Notes under the pieces: model-generated
What the model saw: the letters and a program-made list of their open reading frames with translations, nothing else
Told to the model about the DNA's origin: nothing
The model's database searches: none
Part shown: one piece after another, positions 1 through 4,200 of the stretch
Numbering within the stretch: position 1 is the stretch's first letter
How the letters are laid out: every line of letters starts with the position of its first letter
Program-made: the position numbers and the translations under genes
DNA from: JABDOU01 sp041609995
GTDB lineage: Bacteria > Actinomycetota > Acidimicrobiia > Spongiisociales > SHLN01
Length of the DNA stretch: 5,860 nt
Direction of reading: 5' to 3'
Assembly (NCBI GenBank): GCA_041609995.1
Contig: JBFIPU010000126.1
Location: 1 to 5,860 of the forward strand

Positions 1-573
1 GAGCTTGCCCGGTTTGCTGGGGTGGCGCCCTCCACGGGCAGCGAGCACCTCTCCAAACTCCTAGACGCCGGGCTCGTGACAGTCGAGGCCCAGGGTCGGC
101 ATCGTTACTTTCGCATCGCCAGCGACGAAGTGGCCGCAATGCTCGAGAACCTTGGAGCGGCCGCACCCGTTGACGCGTTCCGATCACGTGCGCCCGCAGC
201 GTTGACATATGCCCGCTCCTGCTACGACCACCTCGCAGGGGAACTTGCTGTTCTGATCTTCGACCAGCTGGTCAATGATGGCCACCTTGACCGCGTCGAC
301 GGGCACCTACAGCTGAGCGAATCAGGAACGGCTCTACTGGCAAGCACTGGCATAGACATCGAGGCTCTACGGCGCAGCAAACGACCGATCGTCCGAAGCT
401 GCCTCGATTGGACCCAACGCCGGCACCACCTCGCCGGGGCAGCCGGAGCCGCCCTCCTAGGGATATCCCTGGAGCGACGGTGGGTGATTCGGGGAACCCA
501 ACCGAGATCGATCCGACTCACACGCCAAGGCAGAACCGCTCTCGGCGAGCGCATGGGTCTCGCCCTTGAATAG
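1..573 (+). CDS. ArsR-family winged-helix transcriptional regulator, 5' partial
   Basis: The open frame runs in from the window edge, so the true start is outside; 190 residues are visible. Residues 1-40 are the end of a winged helix: helix ELARFAGVAPSTGSEHLSKL, then LLDAGLV and the wing QGRHRYFRIA, the usual ArsR pattern. The rest (about 65-190) matches the long actinobacterial ArsR subtype: a CYDHLAG motif near 75, a second winged-helix-like segment (LQLSESGTALL, about 103-113), and CLDWTQRRHHLAG (134-146) followed by a basic IRLTRQGRTAL end. Such proteins are dimeric DNA-binding repressors, often controlling a neighbouring transporter or enzyme, which would lie upstream of the window. No metal-binding CXC motif is visible in the part seen, so the inducer is unknown. 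An internal GTG at 22 could be mistaken for a start, but it would cut off part of the DNA-binding helix. The family call is secure; the regulated target is not known. Confidence 0.88.
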   Translation, partial: ELARFAGVAPSTGSEHLSKLLDAGLVTVEAQGRHRYFRIASDEVAAMLENLGAAAPVDAFRSRAPAALTYARSCYDHLAGELAVLIFDQLVNDGHLDRVDGHLQLSESGTALLASTGIDIEALRRSKRPIVRSCLDWTQRRHHLAGAAGAALLGISLERRWVIRGTQPRSIRLTRQGRTALGERMGLALE

Positions 574-884
574 CGCGGTGGGAGCGCAATCAGCTTCAGC
601 CTCGACTGACGATCCTTTCAGCCAGAACAAGTGTGGCGGGCATCTCCACCGACCTCGCTGCCACCCCCACGCAGCCGCACCGATCACCCAATACGGAGCC
701 ATATCGCACGTTTCGCCGACTGCCCTGGATCGACACCTCGGCGCTCGGGTCTCCCACCACTCACCGATCACTGGGCGTCACCAGACATTTGCGCATATCT
801 GCCGATCTCAGATGCCGTGGCCGCGGCGGCTGGCGAAACAGGCCGTGCGCTCTGGGTCACGTCGCCCAGTCGTGTCGCCGAGGC
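574..884. other. Gene-free stretch between the arsR-type gene and the DUF4279 gene
   Basis: No ORF here has a family signature. Several overlapping plus-strand frames are open, but their products are rich in Arg, Pro and Ser and lack any domain, as GC-rich non-coding DNA tends to give. The stretch holds repeat copy A (683-760, described separately). It also contains a short run (783-903, plus frame) whose translation, ending ALWVTSPSRVAEAQIQMD, has protein-like composition and about two-thirds G/C at third positions. That run could be the tail of a decayed gene, but it has no credible start. No terminator or RNA gene was recognised. Confidence 0.5.
683..760 (-). repeat. Diverged leader repeat, copy A
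   Basis: This roughly 75-bp segment aligns with copy B at 1384-1460, with small indels and about three quarters of positions matching by eye. Shared blocks are ATCACC, AATACGG, ATATCGC and an identical 15-mer CACCTCGGCGCTCGG (734-748, and 1434-1448 in copy B). Copy B lies directly upstream of the minus-strand DUF4279 gene, so copy A is read in the same direction. From copy A a minus-strand ATG at 643 gives only 15 codons (MPATLVLAERIVSRG) before a stop. This may be the remnant of a second gene, but the similarity to the DUF4279 N-terminus is weak. Confidence 0.6.
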
Positions 885-1349
885 TCAGATCCAGATGGAT
901 TGACCCACATCAAAGGATCCGTTCAATCGGGCGAGCAACTGAACCCAGGTGCGATCGAGGCCGACACCGCGCCCCTGGCTCTCTTCCGGCTCCATCCTCT
1001 GCACGATCCTCAAGACGCACTCCGCGTCCGGAATTGACGTGATCTTGGCCTCGAGCGGCGCTACCGCCGAGTACAGCCAATCCATGTGATGCTCTTCCGG
1101 TGCATGCTCATCGATCCGGCCGGACACGACGGTTCCTCCGTCCTCAGTGATCCCGGTGGATCGGATCAGCCATGCGCTATCGGTCTCGACATGGTGGAGA
1201 AGGGCGGTTGGGTCGCCCTTTGTGACAACTCTGTCACCTTTGACGCCGAGGACCTCTTCAATTTCGGGACCAGACAGTGCGTCACTCGCTACCACCAACT
1301 CGGCATAACGTCTCGATCTACTGAAGAGCGGAGATGGGTCCGCCGTCAT
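885..1349 (-). CDS. DUF4279 domain-containing protein
   Basis: A 154-residue cytoplasmic protein with no signal peptide or membrane segment. It fits DUF4279: a first strand RYAELVVASDAL (14-25), helix SGPEIEEVLGV (26-36), a basic turn with KGD (44-46), a Trp-containing strand SAWLIRSTG (58-66), a helix around 86-105, and the C-terminal pattern GVGLDRTWVQLLARLNGSFDVGQSIWI, the usual ending of this family (Leu-rich helix followed by a short strand). The function of DUF4279 is not established; members are small orphan proteins, often in accessory regions. I chose the ATG at 1349 over the upstream in-frame ATG at 1436. The extra 29 residues are basic, unlike the family, and lie within the repeated leader, and a purine-rich AAAGAAAAGAG precedes 1349. 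The gene stands alone, reading towards the ArsR-type gene. Its leader carries tandem repeats and a perfect palindrome that could be an operator. Confidence 0.78.
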   Translation of the reverse strand: MTADPSPLFSRSRRYAELVVASDALSGPEIEEVLGVKGDRVVTKGDPTALLHHVETDSAWLIRSTGITEDGGTVVSGRIDEHAPEEHHMDWLYSAVAPLEAKITSIPDAECVLRIVQRMEPEESQGRGVGLDRTWVQLLARLNGSFDVGQSIWI

Positions 1350-1383
1350 GGCACTCTTTTCTTTGCTCGATCGAGCGCCGCAT

Positions 1384-1460
1384 ATCACCAAATACGGGCG
1401 ATATCGCCCAAATCGCGGAGTGCGCTGCTTCGGCACCTCGGCGCTCGGTTTCTCACTCGA
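1384..1460 (-). repeat. Diverged leader repeat, copy B, upstream of the DUF4279 gene
   Basis: Partner of copy A at 683-760, offset by 700-701 bases, with an identical 15-mer at 1434-1448. The part nearest the gene is itself a tandem repeat of two 19-base units (1378-1396 and 1397-1415) sharing ATATC, CC and AAAT blocks. The spacing of about 35 bases from the repeat edge to the DUF4279 start codon suggests that it includes the promoter or operator of that gene. No unambiguous -35/-10 pair was found. Confidence 0.6.
1396..1409. promoter_or_regulatory. Perfect 14-bp palindrome GGGCGATATCGCCC, candidate operator
   Basis: GGGCGATATCGCCC is fully self-complementary and lies 47-60 bases upstream of the DUF4279 start codon on the minus strand. 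The equivalent place in copy A is degraded (GCCATATCGCA), so the symmetry survives only beside the intact gene. A dimeric repressor site is a reasonable guess; the binding protein is unknown. Confidence 0.4.
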
Positions 1461-1512
1461 CTTGGACGCTGTCTTCGAGTCTGACGGACCGACTCCCCTT
1501 GTCGGTCCACGT

Positions 1513-1530
1513 GTTGCCTAATCCGTTGCC
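1513..1530. repeat. Left pair of GTTGCCTAAT-type direct repeats (candidate arm sites)
   Basis: GTTGCCTAAT (1513-1522) is followed after two bases by GTTGCCCTAA (1525-1534). The first ten bases are identical to the unit at 1770-1779 on the other side of the tRNA fragment. Spacing of about one helical turn suits binding of a protein to one DNA face. Confidence 0.5.
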
Positions 1531-1545
1531 CTAAAAGCCCCATAC

Positions 1546-1573
1546 GCGTGCTGACACAGAGCGCCAAGCACGC
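1546..1573. repeat. Inverted repeat GCGTGCT / AGCACGC
   Basis: Perfect 7-bp arms at 1546-1552 and 1567-1573 with a 14-base loop, between the left arm-type repeats and the tRNA fragment. No T-tract follows on either strand, so it is a weak terminator candidate. It may equally be a protein site within the attachment region. Confidence 0.35.
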
Positions 1574-1606
1574 AATAGGCCCCAGAAACAAAGGCCCCTG
1601 GTGCGT

Positions 1607-1653
1607 GAGGCGCTACTGGGATTGAACCAGTGTCCTCTGCCGAGTGAAGGCAA
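1607..1653 (-). pseudogene. 3' fragment of a tRNA-Val(CAC) gene (attachment-site core)
   Basis: On the minus strand the order is: anticodon arm TTGCC-TTCACTC-GGCAG (1653-1637; five pairs, one G-U), a five-base variable loop AGGAC (1636-1632), T arm ACTGG-TTCAATC-CCAGT (1631-1615; perfect 5-bp stem with the TTC-A-A loop consensus), then acceptor strand AGCGCCT (1614-1608). The anticodon reads CAC, valine. Position 37 of the loop is T, where a purine is normal. No D arm and no 5' acceptor strand (expected AGGCGCT) occurs upstream, so the 5' half is missing and this cannot be a working tRNA. A cut at the anticodon stem is typical of the tRNA portion carried by integrative elements. Confidence 0.68.
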
Positions 1654-1668
1654 CACGGGCATTCTGGA

Positions 1669-1693
1669 GGAAGCCCATGATTACTGGGTTTCC
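1669..1693. terminator. Nine-pair hairpin beside the tRNA fragment
   Basis: GGAAGCCCA (1669-1677) pairs with TGGGTTTCC (1685-1693) around the loop TGATTAC. On the plus strand all nine pairs form (one G-U); on the minus strand there is one A-C mismatch. CCCCTTTTCC follows about ten bases later on the plus strand. It could end transcription or be a structural part of the attachment region. Confidence 0.35.
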
Positions 1694-1730
1694 GAGGGAT
1701 TCCCCTTTTCCTGACTGGCGTTCTCACTCC

Positions 1731-1770
1731 GGTTGGTTCCGGTTGTTTCCGAATGTTTCTGGTTGTCGCG
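1731..1770. repeat. 10-bp-periodic GGTTGTTTCC-like tandem repeat
   Basis: Four consecutive ten-base units: GGTTGGTTCC, GGTTGTTTCC, GAATGTTTCT and GGTTGTCGCG. The first two differ at one position and the others are degenerate. They run straight into the right pair of GTTGCCTAAT repeats. Helical-turn periodicity next to a recombination core suggests cooperative binding by an accessory protein such as an excisionase, which is an inference. Confidence 0.45.
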
Positions 1771-1790
1771 TTGCCTAATTGTTGCCTAGT
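1770..1790. repeat. Right pair of GTTGCCTAAT-type direct repeats (candidate arm sites)
   Basis: GTTGCCTAAT (1770-1779) and GTTGCCTAGT (1781-1790) are spaced 11 bases and face the same way as the left pair. The distance from the tRNA fragment (about 115 bases) is of the same order as on the left (about 77). Confidence 0.5.
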
Positions 1791-1947
1791 TCGTGCGGAC
1801 TCGGAATCGTGTAGGCAGTGCGACCAGATCCAACCGACCGGGATACGAACACATCATCCCTGCCGGTCATGTGTGGCTGTTGATCTCGATGTGCCGGGCT
1901 TGCTCGGAGGGGATCGGCACGACTGCGTGCGGTTGGAATCGACCTGG

Positions 1948-1984
1948 TTGCGTCTATGGCGCATGTGTGGCATAGTCGTGGCAT
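1948..1984 (+). promoter_or_regulatory. mazEF promoter with period-11 TGGC repeats; probably leaderless
   Basis: TTGCGT (1948-1953) and CATAGT (1971-1976) are separated by 17 bases, a normal sigma70-type spacing. Seven bases after the -10 box comes the ATG of mazE (1983), so the transcript probably starts at the start codon; no Shine-Dalgarno sequence is present. TGGC recurs at 1957, 1968 and 1979, exactly 11 bases apart, and the last two extend to GTGGCAT. These direct repeats cover the -10 box and start site and are a candidate operator for autorepression by the antitoxin, as is usual in such pairs. Confidence 0.45.
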
Positions 1985-2219
1985 GGCAAGAGTCAGAGTC
2001 AGCACGACGGTCGACGAGTCACTCCTCGAAGAAGCACGACGATTGCGATCTGAGAGCAACGATGCCGCCCTGCTCGATGAGGCGCTCGCTGCCCTCCTAG
2101 CTCGACATCGCGCCGCCCAAATCGACGCCGCCTACACGGCGTACGACGCTCATCCGATCGACGAGCCCGACGAGTGGGGTGACCTCGCCTCGTTCCGCCA
2201 AGCCGCCGGGTTGTCGTGA
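1983..2219 (+). CDS. mazE: MazE-type antitoxin of a type II toxin-antitoxin pair
   Basis: A 78-residue protein. Residues 1-35 form a ribbon-helix-helix-like DNA-binding region: strand ARVRVSTTV, helix DESLLEEARRLRS, then DAALLDEALAALLARHRAA. The acidic tail, about 53-68 (YDAHPIDEPDEWGD), is the sort of extended segment with which antitoxins wrap and block MazF. The start at 1983 is chosen over an in-frame ATG at 1956 because the family begins MARVRVSTTV-like and the promoter places the transcript start at 1983. The stop overlaps the toxin start by four bases, giving translational coupling that keeps antitoxin and toxin production linked. MazE neutralises the toxin by direct binding and, with it, usually represses their own promoter. 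Confidence 0.82.
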   Translation: MARVRVSTTVDESLLEEARRLRSESNDAALLDEALAALLARHRAAQIDAAYTAYDAHPIDEPDEWGDLASFRQAAGLS

Positions 2220-2545
2220 ACGCCCTACCTGCCCAGGGTGAGGTCTGGTGGTGTGAGCTACCCGAGGTCGCTCGCCGACCTGTCGTGGTGTTGTCACGGG
2301 ATGTCGCCATACCGAGACTGCAGCGAACGGTCATTGCCCCATGTACGACCACCATCCGCGGGTTACCCAGTGAAGTACGCCTCGAGCCCTCTGAGGATCC
2401 CATCCCCCTAGCCTCAGCGGTGAATCTCGACTCGATAGAGAGTGTCTCGGTCGGATCACTCACGCAGCGACTAGGACGCCTGAGCGATCAGCGGATGCGC
2501 CAAATCTGCGCAGCGGTCAACGTCGCCGTTGACTGTGTCGACTGA
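2216..2545 (+). CDS. mazF: MazF-family endoribonuclease toxin
   Basis: A 109-residue protein of normal length for MazF/PemK toxins, which cut mRNA at short sequence motifs and so arrest growth. Family features in order: QGEVWWCELPE (7-17, first strand), RRPVVVLSR (20-28), IAPCTTTIRGLPSEVRL (40-56), ASAVNLDSIESV (66-77) and a C-terminal helix. By alignment with E. coli MazF (R29, T52), R21 and T44 are the likely catalytic residues, and both are present. It starts at GTG 2216 within the antitoxin stop (GTGA overlap). The upstream sequence is only weakly SD-like, so its translation probably depends on mazE. No frameshift or missing key residue, so the toxin looks active. The cleavage motif cannot be predicted from sequence alone. 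Confidence 0.88.
   Translation: MNALPAQGEVWWCELPEVARRPVVVLSRDVAIPRLQRTVIAPCTTTIRGLPSEVRLEPSEDPIPLASAVNLDSIESVSVGSLTQRLGRLSDQRMRQICAAVNVAVDCVD
2516..2533 (+). terminator. Perfect 7-bp hairpin at the 3' end of mazF
   Basis: GTCAACG (2516-2522), loop TCGC, CGTTGAC (2527-2533). It lies inside the last codons of mazF, ending ten bases before the stop codon, without a following T-tract. It could stabilise the 3' end of the mRNA or help end transcription, or be chance in GC-rich coding sequence. Confidence 0.25.
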
Positions 2546-2665
2546 AGCGGCCAGAGCAACTACGCCGATCACCAAACATGCGCACAGCGCGTCGGACCCC
2601 CAATCCAGGGAGATGGCCAGTAGGCCCAGTAACGGTCGTGACATCGTGTCGCAAGGTACCCCAGG

Positions 2666-2671
2666 TACGCT
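2666..2671 (+). promoter_or_regulatory. -10 box TACGCT of the lipoprotein gene, probably leaderless
   Basis: TACGCT matches TANNNT and ends six bases before the ATG at 2678, which would put the transcript start at the A of the start codon. No SD sequence precedes the ATG. No good -35 box is seen at 16-18 bases. The hexamer overlaps the second of two direct GGTAC copies (2655-2659 and 2664-2668). Confidence 0.4.
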
Positions 2672-2677
2672 GACCAT

Positions 2678-3724
2678 ATGCGGGTCTCTCTGGGCGGTGT
2701 CGGGCTGTTGGTGATTCTGCTCACAGGATGTAATTCTTCATCGGACCCCACCATTCCTGACCCGACAGGAGCGACACCAACCGTCGGCCCCCCGACGAGC
2801 TCTTTGAGTACGACGACGCCTCCCCGGTCGACGACGACCACGCTCACCAACACCACCTCTCCGATCAGCACGACTACGACAACGGGTTTGGCCCAACCCC
2901 CTGCGCGGCCCTGGCTGACCGTGGATGCCTTTGCCGGGCTCGATTTCGGCGTAGCTACCCCTCGGGATGCCCTCGACGTGGTTGTGCCCCTGCTCGGTGC
3001 TCCGGATGGTCCTGCCGGGACCGGTTGTGAAGGTTTGGCAGAGGTCCGCTGGCACGACCTCAGCCTGTATTTCGAGAATGACCAACTGGCCGGCTGGTGG
3101 TATCGAGGCGACGCAGGCCTCGCCACCCCCAGCGGTGTGGAACCCTTCGTGACCGACGTGGAGGGGCTGTTCGCCACCTACGGGGAGTTGGGCTTGCACG
3201 TGGTCACCGATGACGTCGGCCTGGGAACCTTTACCTACGTCCTTCCGACCAGCAACGGGCTTGCCTACCTGGCCGGCCACGTCGCGCGGGAAACGGTCAG
3301 CTCGCTGTTCGCAGGTGTGACCTGCCTCGGGCCCGCTCCCCTGTATCCGGCTCCGCAGGACCTGGTCCTCGATTTCTACGACCGCTATCTCGCCGGCAAG
3401 GAGGTTTTCTTCGTTGCCACCACGGAAGCGATCGACTGGATACGGGAAAACGGCGGTCGCGAGAAGGGCGCGCTCCCAGGCGATCGGTTCCTGCTGACCG
3501 AGGTCTCCATGCAACGAGGCGGCGATCCTTCCGGCTGCTGGCTATTCGGAGATGTCACCGTGACTTGTGCGCTCGGTCGATCCGGCGAGGTGGCCGGGCT
3601 CGAAGACCTGGCGATCCACATCCAGGACATTGCCCGCCCGCGGCCGGATCCTGCAGACACCTGGCTCGGCGCCTACGTCGTCGTCGGAGTCTCCTACCTG
3701 GCCGATCTGCCGCTCAACGACTGA
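2678..3724 (+). CDS. Secreted lipoprotein of unknown function
   Basis: 348 residues. Residues 1-17 are a short lipoprotein signal peptide with the lipobox LTGC, so C18 would be lipidated and the protein anchored on the outer face of the membrane. Residues 19-75 are a low-complexity linker rich in Thr, Ser and Pro (runs of four and five Thr), likely extended and possibly glycosylated. Two globular parts follow: about 78-218 (with CEGLAEVRWHDLSLYF and QLAGWWYRG) and about 225-345 (with LDFYDRYLAGKEVFF and a CWLFGDVTVTC turn). Cysteines beyond C18 come in plausible pairs, C117/C216 and C287/C297, suiting disulfides outside the cell. The first part resembles small exported domains common in Acidimicrobiia-like genomes, but I cannot name a family or function. 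It appears to be a single-gene unit between mazF and padR. An antisense frame of 258 codons (2738-3514) is a by-product of the GC-rich codons. Confidence 0.8.
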   Translation: MRVSLGGVGLLVILLTGCNSSSDPTIPDPTGATPTVGPPTSSLSTTTPPRSTTTTLTNTTSPISTTTTTGLAQPPARPWLTVDAFAGLDFGVATPRDALDVVVPLLGAPDGPAGTGCEGLAEVRWHDLSLYFENDQLAGWWYRGDAGLATPSGVEPFVTDVEGLFATYGELGLHVVTDDVGLGTFTYVLPTSNGLAYLAGHVARETVSSLFAGVTCLGPAPLYPAPQDLVLDFYDRYLAGKEVFFVATTEAIDWIRENGGREKGALPGDRFLLTEVSMQRGGDPSGCWLFGDVTVTCALGRSGEVAGLEDLAIHIQDIARPRPDPADTWLGAYVVVGVSYLADLPLND

Positions 3725-3739
3725 GTTGGTGAAACAACG

Positions 3740-3769
3740 CGGCAACCGAGCGGAGTCGTGGTGTTGCCG
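3740..3769 (+). terminator. Candidate terminator hairpin after the lipoprotein gene
   Basis: CGGCAAC (3740-3746) pairs perfectly with GTTGCCG (3763-3769) across a 16-base loop, starting 16 bases after the stop codon at 3722-3724. No T-tract follows, so intrinsic termination is uncertain. Confidence 0.35.
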
Positions 3770-3824
3770 GCGCTGCCCGGCCGCATTGTTGCCTGATTGG
3801 ACTAACTGCAGGCCGGCTTGCGGG

Positions 3825-3853
3825 TTGACACCTAGTAATACGAGGTGTAGGTT
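3825..3853 (+). promoter_or_regulatory. padR promoter: TTGACA, 17 bp, TAGGTT
   Basis: A perfect -35 box TTGACA (3825-3830) and a -10 box TAGGTT (3848-3853) with the ideal 17-base spacing; this is the strongest promoter in the window. The ATG at 3862 is nine bases after the -10 box, so the transcript is probably leaderless or nearly so, and no SD sequence is present. The spacer is occupied by the palindrome described next. Confidence 0.7.
3828..3848. promoter_or_regulatory. PadR operator: 21-bp near-perfect palindrome in the promoter spacer
   Basis: Half-sites ACACCTAGTA and TACGAGGTGT surround a central A; nine of ten pairs match (A3834 against G3842 is the exception). The palindrome starts inside the -35 box and ends on the first base of the -10 box, so a bound dimer would block RNA polymerase. 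PadR-family repressors commonly bind such inverted repeats at their own promoter, and the ACCTAGTA core resembles sites of PadR-type regulators. Autorepression is the expected result. Confidence 0.7.
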
Positions 3854-3861
3854 TCCAAGGT

Positions 3862-4200
3862 ATGAGAGGACAGGCGCTGAAAGGGCATCTCGATCTACTG
3901 CTGTTAGCGATCATCGCTGAGGGCCCCAAGCACGGCTATGCGGTCATCGAGGAGCTTCGTATCAGGAGTGAGGAGACGTTCGACCTGCCGGAGGGCACGG
4001 TCTATCCGGCACTCCATCGCCTTCAGAAGGCGGGCCTCCTGACCAGCGAGTGGAGCGAGGTGCAAGGGAGACGGAGGCGCACGTACTTGCTGACTAAGCA
4101 GGGTCACGCCGCGCTCAGTGAACAGCGCCAATCGTGGGAGGAGTTCTCTTCTGCGATCAAGCGGGTCCTCAAGGGGGCACCATGGCCGAGTACGCCCTAA
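3862..4200 (+). CDS. PadR-family transcriptional repressor
   Basis: 112 residues, the length of short (PadR-s2-like) members. Winged helix in order: first helix KGHLDLLLLAIIAE (7-20), the signature GPKHGYAVIEEL (21-32), the recognition-helix region DLPEGTVYPALHRLQKAGLL (41-60), and the wing SEVQGRRRRTYLLTKQG (65-81). A C-terminal dimerisation helix runs from about 82 to 103 (AALSEQRQSWEEFSSAIKRV). Proteins of this type repress their own operon and respond to a ligand or a partner protein. Its last 19 bases overlap the next gene, so the two form one transcript. A palindromic operator lies in its promoter. Start: the ATG at 3862 fits both the family N-terminus and the promoter position. The inducer is not known. 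Confidence 0.92.
   Translation: MRGQALKGHLDLLLLAIIAEGPKHGYAVIEELRIRSEETFDLPEGTVYPALHRLQKAGLLTSEWSEVQGRRRRTYLLTKQGHAALSEQRQSWEEFSSAIKRVLKGAPWPSTP

Larger units (their letters stand above)
1513..1790. mobile_element. attP-like recombination site (tyrosine integrase attachment region)
   Basis: A tRNA 3'-fragment core (1607-1653) lies between two pairs of direct repeats in the same orientation: GTTGCCTAAT (1513-1522) with GTTGCC (1525-1530), spaced 12 bases, and GTTGCCTAAT (1770-1779) with GTTGCCTAGT (1781-1790), spaced 11 bases. Tyrosine integrases of phages and integrative elements recombine at tRNA 3' ends and bind paired arm-type direct repeats either side of the core in attP, so the layout fits. 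An integrated element normally leaves arm sites on only one side of each core. Arms on both sides suggest a junction between two tandem elements, or a relic of one. No integrase or excisionase gene is in the window, so the call rests on architecture alone. Confidence 0.5.
1350..1982. other. Gene-free stretch holding the leader repeat and the attachment-site region
   Basis: No protein-coding gene can be supported between the DUF4279 start and the mazE start. From left to right it contains leader repeat copy B, an inverted repeat GCGTGCT/AGCACGC (1546-1552 and 1567-1573), the tRNA-Val fragment, a hairpin (1669-1693), 10-bp-periodic GGTTGTTTCC-like repeats (1731-1770), paired GTTGCCTAAT repeats on both sides, and the mazEF promoter. 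In 1791-1945 I see nothing apart from one copy of CATGTGTGGC (1868-1877), which recurs at 1962-1971. Confidence 0.6.

Noticed and set aside
1607..1653. A complete tRNA gene or tmRNA 3' end
   Set aside because: No D arm or 5' acceptor strand is found upstream on the minus strand. The presence of a normal anticodon arm and five-base variable loop argues against tmRNA.
1513..1790. Integron attC site suggested by GCCTAAT motifs and small genes in mixed orientation
   Set aside because: attC needs a GCCTAAC-type and a GTTRRRY-type box in inverted order around a folded palindrome. Here the motifs are direct repeats around a tRNA fragment.
2738..3514. 258-codon open frame on the minus strand, opposite the lipoprotein gene
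   Set aside because: Its product is rich in Gly, Arg and Gln with no domain, and ends in Arg-rich tracts that mirror the Thr-rich linker. The plus frame has a signal peptide and lipobox, so this is its antisense shadow.
3788..3797. GTTGCCTGAT, a near match to the attachment-site repeats
   Set aside because: Single copy with one mismatch, unpaired; a ten-base match of this quality is expected by chance about once in three windows of this size.
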